Positions 18,167 through 26,220 of a stretch of 64,000 bases of DNA are shown here, piece by piece (positions within the stretch are counted from its first letter, which is position 1; each line of letters starts with the position of its first letter). The stretch is taken from positions 1 through 64,000 of the forward strand of contig NZ_JACHHN010000001.1 of NCBI RefSeq assembly GCF_014202765.1. The letters are read 5' to 3'. The stretch comes from Silvimonas terrae (GTDB lineage: Bacteria > Pseudomonadota > Gammaproteobacteria > Burkholderiales > Chitinibacteraceae). A program made the position numbers and the translations under genes. Under the pieces are notes generated by a model that was given only the letters and a program-made list of their open reading frames with translations, did not search any database and was not told the DNA's origin.

Positions 18167-18961
18167 ATGGCACGCAAAAAGCGCGAGGAGGAGCATGAGA
18201 ACCATGAACGCTGGCTGGTTTCATACGCTGACTTCATCACGCTGCTGTTTGCGTTTTTTGTGGTGATGTATGCCATCTCCTCCGTGAACGAAGGCAAGTA
18301 CCGCGTGCTGTCTGATTCGCTGGTCAATGCCTTTCAGAATAACGATGCCAAACCCGCAATCGGCGCTGCGCCGGCGGGCAAGCAGGTGATTGCCCCGATC
18401 GTCTCGCACCCGCAAAGTGCGCCGACCAGTTCGCCAGAAAACACCAAACTGGTCGAGCAGACGCGCCGCATGAGCGGCATGGCCGACGATCTGCGTGCGG
18501 CACTGGGCCCGTTGATCCAGCAAGGTAAAGTGCGGGTGACACAATCGGCCCGCGGCATTGCCGTGGAGATCAGTGATAGCGTGCTGTTTGACACCGCCAA
18601 GGCGGAGCTGCAAACCAACTCGGCCGCCGCCTTGCGCGCCGTGGCGCAGCGCCTGACCAGCACGGATAATCTGATTGAAGTGCAAGGCAATACGGATAAC
18701 CAGCCCATCAAGTCGCCGCAATACCCCTCCAACTGGGAGCTCTCTGCCGCCCGCGCAGCCTCGGTCGTGCGCTTGTTTGCCGATACCGGCATTGCCCCGG
18801 AGCGCATGGTGGCCATGGGCTATGGCGAGTATCGCCCGGTCGAGCCCAACGATAGCCCGGAAGGCCGCGCCCGTAATCGGCGCGTGACCATCAACATCCT
18901 GGCGAACAATCGTGATGATGTGTCCGTGCTGACGGCGTCCCAGCCGCAGCCGCAGCACTGA
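18167..18961 (+). CDS. MotB/MotD-like flagellar motor stator protein
   Basis: A 264-aa protein with the MotB plug signature WLVSYADFITLLFAFFVVMYA, whose D22 is the proton-conducting Asp of the stator. One transmembrane helix follows, then a C-terminal OmpA-like peptidoglycan-binding domain (about 125-245; EVQGNTDNQP, NWELSAARA, NRRVTINI). The short pre-helix segment and gene size fit MotD of the MotC/MotD stator. No motA/motC lies beside it, which is unusual because stator genes normally come in pairs. The next gene, a histidine kinase, starts 7 bases downstream. Confidence 0.85.
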   Translation: MARKKREEEHENHERWLVSYADFITLLFAFFVVMYAISSVNEGKYRVLSDSLVNAFQNNDAKPAIGAAPAGKQVIAPIVSHPQSAPTSSPENTKLVEQTRRMSGMADDLRAALGPLIQQGKVRVTQSARGIAVEISDSVLFDTAKAELQTNSAAALRAVAQRLTSTDNLIEVQGNTDNQPIKSPQYPSNWELSAARAASVVRLFADTGIAPERMVAMGYGEYRPVEPNDSPEGRARNRRVTINILANNRDDVSVLTASQPQPQH

Positions 18962-18968
18962 GGCTGCC

Positions 18969-20717
18969 ATGGCTTCTGTGTTTCTGCGTGATCCGCATGT
19001 GGTATGGCGTACCACGCAGATTCTGTTTCGCAATGCCCGGTTGGCCCAGGTCACCAGCTTGATCAACGCCAGTTGCCTGGCCTTTGCTTTGCGCGGGGAT
19101 GTGATCCGCCCGGTGTTGCTGGTCTGGTGGACGTGCATGGCGCTGATCCTGCTGGGGCGTTTGTGGTTGGCAGAACGTTTCCGGCTGGCCAAACCCAGGC
19201 CCAATCAGGTGCTCAAGTGGCGTTACCGTTACTACTTTGGGGTGTTGCTCAGTGGCGCCGGCTGGGGTTCGGGTTGTTTGTATTTCGGCATGCATGTCTC
19301 GGAGACGGCGCGCTTTTTCATCGCCCTGCTGTTGAGCGGCATGGCCGCAGGCTCCTTGCCGATCCTGGCCCCCTCCCGCTGGGCCTTGCGTACCTACGTC
19401 GCACTGCTGACCCTGCCCATGCTGATCTTTGCCATGATCAACCCGGGGCGTTTTGGCGCCATGTTTGCAGTGTTGCTGCTGGTCTTCATCTTCACCTTGT
19501 TGCGCAGTGCCAGCGAATACCATCACGTCTTGATTGAAACCATCGGGCTGGATCAGGAAAAAGCGCGGCTGCTGGCGGATCTGAAAATTGCCACGCAAGA
19601 CCTGGAACGCAGTGCGCGCGCCAAGGATGAATTCCTCGCCGCCATCAGCCACGAAATCCGGACGCCCATGAACGGCATTCTGGGCATGGCGCAATTGCTG
19701 GCCAGCCAGCCGTTGCCGGGCTCGCAGCGCGAGCAGGTGGAAATCATCCGCTCCTCGACCGATGCCTTGCTGGCGCAAATCAACGGCGTGCTGGATTACT
19801 CCCGGATCGAGGCGGGCCGGCTGGAGCTGGTGCCCGCGCCGTTCTCCCCGCAACAACTGCTGGATGATCTGCAACGCATGTTCCTGCCGCAGGCCCAATT
19901 GCAGGGCCTGCAACTGGCTAGCCATCTGGGAGAGGACGTACCGCCCGCGCTGGTGGGGGATGTCACCCGGCTCAAGCAGGTGCTGGTCAATCTGACGGGC
20001 AACGCGCTCAAATTCACCCGCCAGGGGCAAGTCGCCGTCAGCCTGACCGTGCACCAGCGCCATGACGATCAGGTGGTGATGACCTGCGCGGTGAGCGATA
20101 CCGGCCCCGGCGTGCCGGCAGACCGGCGTGAAGCCATTTTCTTGCCGTACACCCAGGCCGATAACCGTATCGCCCAGCAATTTGGCGGCAGCGGTCTGGG
20201 GCTGACCATTTCCCGGAGACTGGTTGGTTTGATGGGCGGCCAGTTGTGGGTAGAAGACAATCCGGGTGGTGGCAGCGTGTTTGCGTTTACGGCGCAATTG
20301 AAGGTGAGCGCGACGCCTGTCGCAGCAGAGTCCATCCCGCTGCCGGCACATGCAATGCAGGTGCTGGTGGTGGATGACAATGCCGTCAACTGCCTGGTCG
20401 CGCGGCGTTTTCTGGAGAAGATGGGCCATCAGGTGACCGTGGCGCACGATGGCGATGCCGCGCTGGAACTGGTGATCCAGCAGGCGTTTGACCTGGTGTT
20501 GATGGACGTACAAATGCCGGTCATGGATGGGCTGACGGCTGCCTGGCATATCCGGCAACTGGAGCGGGAAACCGGCGCGCGCCCCTTGCGCATCGTTGCT
20601 CTGAGCGCCAATACCTCTGAAGCAGACCGCGAGGCATGCATGGTCGCGGGGATGGATGATTTCCTGGAAAAACCGGTACGCCAGGTCGAGCTGGCTGCGC
20701 TGATCGGGCGCTTGTAA
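18969..20717 (+). CDS. hybrid sensor histidine kinase/response regulator
   Basis: A 582-aa hybrid kinase. The N-terminal part (about residues 1-185) has several predicted membrane helices and no recognised periplasmic sensor. Next come a HisKA domain with the phospho-acceptor in AISHEIRTPMNG and an HATPase domain (NLTGNALKFT, SDTGPGVP, GGSGLGLTIS). The C-terminal receiver domain (about 458-578) has DD and the phospho-Asp in LMDVQMPVMDG. There is no DNA-binding output, so phosphorelay must pass to another protein. It starts 7 bases after the MotD-like gene, hinting at a motility-linked role, but this is inference. Confidence 0.9.
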   Translation: MASVFLRDPHVVWRTTQILFRNARLAQVTSLINASCLAFALRGDVIRPVLLVWWTCMALILLGRLWLAERFRLAKPRPNQVLKWRYRYYFGVLLSGAGWGSGCLYFGMHVSETARFFIALLLSGMAAGSLPILAPSRWALRTYVALLTLPMLIFAMINPGRFGAMFAVLLLVFIFTLLRSASEYHHVLIETIGLDQEKARLLADLKIATQDLERSARAKDEFLAAISHEIRTPMNGILGMAQLLASQPLPGSQREQVEIIRSSTDALLAQINGVLDYSRIEAGRLELVPAPFSPQQLLDDLQRMFLPQAQLQGLQLASHLGEDVPPALVGDVTRLKQVLVNLTGNALKFTRQGQVAVSLTVHQRHDDQVVMTCAVSDTGPGVPADRREAIFLPYTQADNRIAQQFGGSGLGLTISRRLVGLMGGQLWVEDNPGGGSVFAFTAQLKVSATPVAAESIPLPAHAMQVLVVDDNAVNCLVARRFLEKMGHQVTVAHDGDAALELVIQQAFDLVLMDVQMPVMDGLTAAWHIRQLERETGARPLRIVALSANTSEADREACMVAGMDDFLEKPVRQVELAALIGRL

Positions 20718-20737
20718 GCACGCCGCTTCTCACCGCA

Positions 20738-22174
20738 TTACGCCCCGCCTCCCAATGCCTGCATCAATGCCGCAGAATCGGCCAGCCGGTCTGCCCGTGC
20801 CCCGATCTCGTCCAGGGCGCTTTGCTGTTGCTGGCGCTGGCTGTCGAGCAATTGCAGCATGCTTACACCTCCGGCCGAATAACGCGCTTGCGTGGTGCGC
20901 AAGATGGCGTCGTTCTGTGTTTTGACCTGATTGCGCGCCGCTAGCGTGCTGGCATCCGTGTCTAGCGCAGTCAGCGCATCGGCTACTTGTTGCAGGCCCG
21001 TCAGCACCGTTTGCTGGTAAGCCGCCGTTGCCCCTTGCCAGGCCGCTTCAGCGCCGCGTTTTCTGGCTTGTAACTCGCCACCATGAAACAACGGCTGCAT
21101 CAAACCCAGCCCGATATTCCACACATTCAGCCCATTGGTCAGATCGTGCGAGCCGGTGCGCTCTGAGCCGATGCTGCCCGAAAGGGTGAGTTGCGGATAC
21201 AGATTGGCTGTCGCGACACCCACTTGCGCGGAGGCCTGATGTAACAGGGCTTCTGCCGCCCGGATATCCGGCCGCTGCCGCGCCATGCTGGATGGCACCG
21301 TCAGCGGCAGGCTGGCGGGCAGGGTGAGGGTAGAGAGGTCGATATCCGCTGCGGCCAATTGAGACGGTGGCGCGCCCAGATAGACCGCCAACTGATGCTC
21401 CATCTGCCCGGCCTGTTTTTGCAGCGGCGGAATACTGGCGCGGGTTTGGGCAATCAGGCTTTGCTGGTTGTGGATGTCCAGTTGCGCCACGCCACCCGCA
21501 TGCAGGCGTTGTTGCATGATCTGCAACTGGCGTTCTTGCGTGGCTAAAAGTTGTTGGGTGGTTTCAATTTGCGTGCGCACCGCCGCCAGCCGAATGGCCG
21601 CCGTCACCACATTGCCGGCCACACTCAGGCGGGCAGCTTGCAACTCAAAGGCCTGGTAATCCACCGTGGCGCCGAGTGCTTCCAGTTGCCGGCGATTGGC
21701 TCCAAACAGGTCGAAGGTATACGCCACGTTCAACGAGACGTTGTACAAATTGAAGGGCGGCGGGCTGGGTACGTTGGTAATGCCAAATGCCGCCAGATCA
21801 ATCTTCTGTCGCTGCGCACCCACTTTCAGATCAAGTTGCGGGTATTGCGTGGCCCCCGTTTCGGCATTGAGCTGCTCTTGCGCCTGGCGCAGATGGGCTT
21901 CGGCCTGGGCCAGCGTCTGATTATGCGCCAGTGCCTGATCCACCCAGTCGTTGATCTGGCTGGAGCCAAATTGCCGCCACCAGTACGCCGGCGCGGCATC
22001 GGTGCTGATCAACTGCTGGCTGGTGCCCTCTGCGGCGGGCGTGCTGGTGGCAGGTGTGGCAACCCAATCCTGGCTGGCAGGTGGCGCAGGCGTGTGAAAA
22101 TCCGGGCCAACCGCACACGCGCCTAGCGCGCTGGCCAAAGTCACAAGACATAGTCGGGGCAGGAGTGGGGGCAT
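20738..22174 (-). CDS. NodT-family outer-membrane efflux lipoprotein
   Basis: A 478-aa TolC-like outer-membrane channel of the RND/ABC outer-membrane factor (NodT/OprM) class. The signal peptide ends with lipobox LGAC (Cys20), and two OEP repeats with long coiled-coil helices follow. Characteristic text includes GPDFHTPAPPASQDW and VPSSMARQRPDIRAAEA. It is the last gene of the minus-strand efflux operon, 3 bases after the ABC permease. It would form the exit duct for the HlyD-type adaptor and ABC-2 transporter encoded upstream. Confidence 0.92.
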   Translation of the reverse strand: MPPLLPRLCLVTLASALGACAVGPDFHTPAPPASQDWVATPATSTPAAEGTSQQLISTDAAPAYWWRQFGSSQINDWVDQALAHNQTLAQAEAHLRQAQEQLNAETGATQYPQLDLKVGAQRQKIDLAAFGITNVPSPPPFNLYNVSLNVAYTFDLFGANRRQLEALGATVDYQAFELQAARLSVAGNVVTAAIRLAAVRTQIETTQQLLATQERQLQIMQQRLHAGGVAQLDIHNQQSLIAQTRASIPPLQKQAGQMEHQLAVYLGAPPSQLAAADIDLSTLTLPASLPLTVPSSMARQRPDIRAAEALLHQASAQVGVATANLYPQLTLSGSIGSERTGSHDLTNGLNVWNIGLGLMQPLFHGGELQARKRGAEAAWQGATAAYQQTVLTGLQQVADALTALDTDASTLAARNQVKTQNDAILRTTQARYSAGGVSMLQLLDSQRQQQQSALDEIGARADRLADSAALMQALGGGA

Positions 22175-22177
22175 GAT

Positions 22178-23320
22178 TCAATCCAGCGTGTTGCGGTAGA
22201 ACTTGATGGCAATCAGCATGACCACCGTGGTGAAAATCATCAGCGGCCAGAGGCTGGGCCACAGATCAAGCCAGCCATTGCCCTTGAGCAAGATGCCACG
22301 GATCAAGCGGTTGAAATACGTCAGCGGCAGCACATTGCCAATGTATTGCGCCCACAGGGGCATGCCCTGAAAAGGAAACATGAAGCCGCTGAGCAAGATA
22401 TTGGGCAGGAAATAAAATACGGTCAGTTGCATGGCCTGCAACTGGTTTTGCGCCAGTGAAGAGAGCGTGATGCCCACCATCAGGCTGGCGGCAATAAACA
22501 ACAACGCCGCGCAATACACCGCAATCAGGCTGCCCACCATCGGTACGTGGAACACCAGCCGCGCGCCCAGCAAAATAATCGTGGCCTGGATCAGCCCGAT
22601 CACCACGTAGGGCACGATCTTGCCGGTGATGACTTCGATGGGCCGGACCGGCGTCGCCAGCAGGTTTTCCATAGTGCCGCGTTCGCGTTCGCGGGTCATG
22701 GCAAGACCGGTCATCATCACCAGCGTCATGGAGAGCACCACGCCCATCAGGCCCGGCACAACGTTGTACTGGGTGATGCCTTCGGGGTTGTAGAGCCGGT
22801 GTACGTTGACGTCAAACGGTGCGGCGCTGCCATTGAAATGCGCTAGCGCGCCTTTGAGATCCTTATCTGCCACCGATTGCACCAATTGCGGTACGGCGGC
22901 CAGCGCGGCAGACATCGCGGTGGGGTCGGTGGCATCGGCCTCAATCAGCAATGAGGGTTTTTCCCCGCGTACCAGTTTGCGGGTGAAGTCGGGCGGAATA
23001 TTGAGCACAAACAAGACCTTGCCCTGCGCCAGTGCGGCGCGGCCGGATTGTTCATCCGGCAATGAGTCCACAATCCGGAAATAATCCGAGTTACGCAGCG
23101 CCGCCACAAAGCTGCGCGTGAACTCGCTGTTATCCTGGGCAATCACTGCCGTGGGCATGTGATGCGGGTCGGTATTGATGGCAAAGCCAAACAGCAGCAT
23201 CTGCATGATGGGCACGCCGACAATCATGCCGAACGTGACGCGGTCGCGCTTGAGCTGCAAAAACTCTTTGAGCACGATGCTCCACCAGCGGGCAATGGAA
23301 AACGGGTGTGGGCGACTCAT
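22178..23320 (-). CDS. ABC-2 type transporter permease (YhhJ/YbhR-like)
   Basis: A 380-aa ABC-2 permease. It has one N-terminal membrane helix, a large periplasmic segment (about residues 50-180) and five C-terminal helices. Typical family text includes VLKEFLQLKRDRVTFGM near the start and MTRERERGTMENLLATP in the core. The start overlaps the ATPase stop by 4 bases (ATGA). With the ATPase, HlyD adaptor and NodT channel it forms a tripartite exporter of drug-like compounds; the substrate is unknown. Confidence 0.9.
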   Translation of the reverse strand: MSRPHPFSIARWWSIVLKEFLQLKRDRVTFGMIVGVPIMQMLLFGFAINTDPHHMPTAVIAQDNSEFTRSFVAALRNSDYFRIVDSLPDEQSGRAALAQGKVLFVLNIPPDFTRKLVRGEKPSLLIEADATDPTAMSAALAAVPQLVQSVADKDLKGALAHFNGSAAPFDVNVHRLYNPEGITQYNVVPGLMGVVLSMTLVMMTGLAMTRERERGTMENLLATPVRPIEVITGKIVPYVVIGLIQATIILLGARLVFHVPMVGSLIAVYCAALLFIAASLMVGITLSSLAQNQLQAMQLTVFYFLPNILLSGFMFPFQGMPLWAQYIGNVLPLTYFNRLIRGILLKGNGWLDLWPSLWPLMIFTTVVMLIAIKFYRNTLD

Positions 23321-24270
23321 GCTCCGGCTTCCGCAAAGTTGTCGGTGGATTGCTTCATCATGTAGATGAAGACGTCTTCCAGACTGGTTTCGGCAGGTTC
23401 CAGCTGCAGATGGCGTTCAGCGGCCACTTGCTTGAGGGTGCGTTCCAGCGCGTCGGCATCTTTGCCGCTGATATGCAGTGCATTGCCAAAGGCCACGGTT
23501 TGATCCACGCCCGGTTGCTGGCGCAAGTCGCTCCCCAATTGCACCAGGTTGTCGCCACGCAACGACCAGGTGGTCAATTGCTGGCTATCGATGATCTCTT
23601 GCGCCGTGCCTTGCGCCAGCAGGCTGCCGTAGGCAATGTAGGCCAGCTTGTGGCAACGCTCGGCTTCGTCCATATAGTGCGTGCTGACCAGCACGCTGAT
23701 GCCCTGGGCGGCCAGCCGATGCAGTTCTTCCCAGAAATCCCGCCGTGCCGTGGGGTCGACACCGGCGGTGGGTTCATCCAGCAGCAGCAACCGGGGTTCG
23801 TGCAGCATGCAGGCGGCCAGCGCCAGGCGTTGTTTCCAGCCGCCAGAGAGCGACCCGGTCAGCTGTTTGGCGCGGGATGCCAGACCCAGGCTTTCCAGCG
23901 CCTGGTCAACCTTCTGTTTGCGGTCTTTCATTTCATACATGCGGGCGATGAAGTCCAGATTCTCGCGGATGGTCAGGTCATCCCAGTATGAGAATTTCTG
24001 GGTCATATAGCCCACATGGCGTTTGATCTCGGCACTTTGCTTGCGGATATCGAAGCCCAGGCAGGTGCCGGTGCCGGAATCTGGCGTGAGTAGCCCACAC
24101 ATCATGCGGATCGACGTGGTTTTGCCGCTGCCGTTCGGCCCCAGAAAGCCATAGATTTCGCCGCGCTGGACCTGCATGTCCAGGTCCTTGACCACGTGTT
24201 TATCGCCAAAATGCTTGTTCAACCCGTGCACATCAATGACCGGGCCGGCGTCGGCTGGTGCATCAGTCAT
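23317..24270 (-). CDS. ABC transporter ATP-binding protein (drug exporter)
   Basis: A 317-aa single-cassette ATPase. It has Walker A GPNGSGKTTS, the Q-loop in YMTQKFSYWDDL, the signature LSGGWKQRLA, Walker B LLLDEPTAGVDP and the switch His in VSTHYMDEAERC. The C-terminal extension resembles that of YbhF/CcmA-type exporters. The start at 24270 (MTDAPADAG) was chosen; it overlaps the HlyD stop by 8 bases. An upstream in-frame ATG at 24285 lies inside hlyD. It powers the ABC-2 permease encoded next. Confidence 0.92.
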   Translation of the reverse strand: MTDAPADAGPVIDVHGLNKHFGDKHVVKDLDMQVQRGEIYGFLGPNGSGKTTSIRMMCGLLTPDSGTGTCLGFDIRKQSAEIKRHVGYMTQKFSYWDDLTIRENLDFIARMYEMKDRKQKVDQALESLGLASRAKQLTGSLSGGWKQRLALAACMLHEPRLLLLDEPTAGVDPTARRDFWEELHRLAAQGISVLVSTHYMDEAERCHKLAYIAYGSLLAQGTAQEIIDSQQLTTWSLRGDNLVQLGSDLRQQPGVDQTVAFGNALHISGKDADALERTLKQVAAERHLQLEPAETSLEDVFIYMMKQSTDNFAEAGA

Positions 24271-25222
24271 TGAGACGCACCTCAACCGGTTGGCCCGGAT
24301 GGAGCGCGGGCGCTTTTTTGGCGTTGGGATGGGCTTCGATCAGGAACACCAGTTTGTTGCGGTTTTCGTTGCTGTAAATCACCGGCGGCGTGTATTCCAC
24401 CTCGCTGGATATAAACGTGATGCGGGCCGCGATATCCGCCTCGCAGCCATCGCAATGAATGGTGACCGCCTGGCCGGTTTTCAGATGGCCGACTTCAGCT
24501 TCCGGCACAAAAAAGCGCACCTTGATGTTCTCTGGCGGCAGCATGCGCACCACCGGGTTGCCGGCCGCGACCCACTCTCCGGGTTGGTACAAGGTGTCAA
24601 ACACCAGGCCGCTGCGTGTGGCATCCACGGTTTTCTGATCCAGCTTCCAGCTGGCTTGTTCCAGCGTCGCCCGGGCGGCGGCGACCTGGGCGGCCTGGGC
24701 GTTGATCTGCTGTTCGCGGCCGGGCAGGGCATCGACCTGCAACTGGTTTTTCAGTTGGGTTACCTGAGCCGCCGCCGATTGCGCGCTGGTACGCGAGTCG
24801 TCCAGTTGCTGGCGGGATACGCCGCCGGCGGCAAACTGGATTTCATCCCGGTCCAGCTGGGTCTGGGCGTTGTGGGCAGTGATCTGCGCGGCGGCCAGTT
24901 GCGCCCGCGTCACGCTGATTTCCGGCGGGCGTTTACCGCTACGCATATCGGCCAGTTGGGCCAGTGCCGCCCGCAATTGCTGTTGCGCCTGGCGTTGCGC
25001 GGCGGCCTCGTTCTGGGCTTCCAGTGCAAATAGCGGTTGCCCCTCCCGAACCTGTTGCCCGCGTTGCACGGATAGCTGATCCAGCCGGCCCGCCTGGGAG
25101 GTGGCGACATAAACGTACTCACCTTCAACATAACCTTGCCAGGCGTTGCTGGCAGGCTCGCCGCATGCGGTCAGCAACAAGGTCAGTACGGGGCTAAGGA
25201 CGAGTAAAGGCAAATGACGCAT
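24263..25222 (-). CDS. HlyD/EmrA-family periplasmic adaptor (lipoprotein)
   Basis: A 319-aa membrane-fusion protein. The signal peptide ends in lipobox LTAC (Cys20), so it is probably lipid-anchored. A lipoyl-like half-motif (ATSQAGRLDQLSVQRGQQV) is followed by a long Gln/Ala-rich coiled coil (about 75-180), the second lipoyl half and a beta-barrel. It resembles the YbhG/YhiI adaptors found with ABC-2 exporters. It lies 2 bases after the tetR stop and overlaps the ATPase gene. Confidence 0.9.
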   Translation of the reverse strand: MRHLPLLVLSPVLTLLLTACGEPASNAWQGYVEGEYVYVATSQAGRLDQLSVQRGQQVREGQPLFALEAQNEAAAQRQAQQQLRAALAQLADMRSGKRPPEISVTRAQLAAAQITAHNAQTQLDRDEIQFAAGGVSRQQLDDSRTSAQSAAAQVTQLKNQLQVDALPGREQQINAQAAQVAAARATLEQASWKLDQKTVDATRSGLVFDTLYQPGEWVAAGNPVVRMLPPENIKVRFFVPEAEVGHLKTGQAVTIHCDGCEADIAARITFISSEVEYTPPVIYSNENRNKLVFLIEAHPNAKKAPALHPGQPVEVRLND

Positions 25223-25224
25223 GG

Positions 25225-25857
25225 TTACTCCCGCGCCAGGCCGTGCCGCAGGATTGCGGTGACGTGGCGGATCAAAACAGTGTTGTCGATATCCTGCATG
25301 CCGGGCCGCGTACGCCAGATGCTGGCGGTGGCCAGTGGCATCAGACTCATGGCCAGCACGGTAATGAACAGCAACCGCGGTTCCAGATCCGGGTTGACCG
25401 TGCCGTTGCGCTGACCATCGCCAATCAGCGCGGCCAGTTGCTGTACCCGGTCAAACGGCAATCGCTGCATCATGCGTTCGCGCAGCATGCCGCCTTCGCT
25501 TAATACTTCGCGCACCCATAGCAAGGGTAGCCAGGGCATGGACTCCACGCCGCGAATGATGCGCTCGGCCATGCCCGCCATGACGGTGGCGATATCGGCG
25601 CCTGGCGCGGGTGGGGTCCAGACCAGTTCTACAAACTGGAAAACACGCTCATCCACCACGGCATCCAGCAGCTGGTCGCGGTTCTTGAAGTAGTAATGCA
25701 CCATGGCGGGGGTCACGTCCGCCGCGCGGGCAACCTGCGCCAGCGTGGTGGCGGCAACGCCTTGATGGGCAAACAGGTTGGTGGCCGCATCCAGCAAAAT
25801 GGAGCGTGCGTTCTGGTCCATGGCGGCAGGACGACCGCGGGGCTTGGTTTGGCTCAT
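25225..25857 (-). CDS. TetR-family transcriptional regulator
   Basis: A 210-aa TetR-type repressor. The N-terminal helix-turn-helix (LFAHQGVAATTLAQVARAAD followed by VHYYFKNRDQLLDAVVDE, about residues 28-70) is canonical, and the C-terminal domain would bind an inducer. It is the first gene of the efflux operon and probably autoregulates it. A 14-bp palindrome lies 20 bases upstream of the start. Inducer unknown. Confidence 0.92.
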   Translation of the reverse strand: MSQTKPRGRPAAMDQNARSILLDAATNLFAHQGVAATTLAQVARAADVTPAMVHYYFKNRDQLLDAVVDERVFQFVELVWTPPAPGADIATVMAGMAERIIRGVESMPWLPLLWVREVLSEGGMLRERMMQRLPFDRVQQLAALIGDGQRNGTVNPDLEPRLLFITVLAMSLMPLATASIWRTRPGMQDIDNTVLIRHVTAILRHGLARE

Positions 25858-25876
25858 ACATTCCAGCTTAATTAAT

Positions 25877-25890
25877 GAATTAATTAATTC
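25877..25890. promoter_or_regulatory. candidate TetR operator palindrome
   Basis: GAATTAATTAATTC is a perfect 14-bp palindrome inside a longer AT-rich TTAATTAA repeat (25868-25890). It sits just upstream of the tetR start, where the promoter of the efflux operon should be. Confidence 0.5.
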
Positions 25891-25904
25891 AAGATGAAAT
25901 GTGA

Positions 25905-26002
25905 GTGAGGAGTGAGGAGTGAGGAGTGAGGAGTGAGGAGTGAGGAGTGAGGAGTGAGGAGTGAGGAGTGAGGAGTGAGGAGTGAGGAGTGAGGAGTGAG
26001 GA
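25905..26002. repeat. heptanucleotide tandem repeat, 14 x GTGAGGA
   Basis: Fourteen exact head-to-tail copies of GTGAGGA occupy 98 bases. The array starts 47 bases upstream of the tetR start and 15 bases beyond the candidate operator, and is followed closely by a REP pair. Perfect identity of all units suggests recent expansion by slippage. A 4-copy relative (GTGAGGT) occurs at 56865. Confidence 0.97.
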
Positions 26003-26027
26003 GGGGGAAGGATGCATACCCCGGACT

Positions 26028-26162
26028 CGTCATTCCGGCCTTGAGCCGGAATCCAGGTGTAAACAGGTGTGCCGCAGGCACCGAAAACGGGTGGTCAGTG
26101 GTTTGCGGGGGATAAGCCCATGTGGCAGGCTTTCCGGATTCCGGCGTGCGCCGGAATGACGA
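26028..26162. repeat. REP-type palindrome pair (family 1)
   Basis: Two palindromic units in opposite orientation: CGTCATTCCGGCC-TTGA-GCCGGAATCCAG (arms; 26028-26056) and its reverse form at 26135-26162. The same pair occurs at 46908-47113 and 56913-57040, and a single unit at 40298-40325. It lies between lplT and the tetR operon. Confidence 0.9.
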
Positions 26163-26220
26163 GGGGGATATGTGCAAGGTCATGATGAAAGGACCGCACA
26201 ATCGAGCAACCGGAGCCCCC

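Noticed and set aside
25905-26002. CRISPR array
   Set aside because: The units are directly adjacent 7-mers with no spacers, and no cas gene is present.
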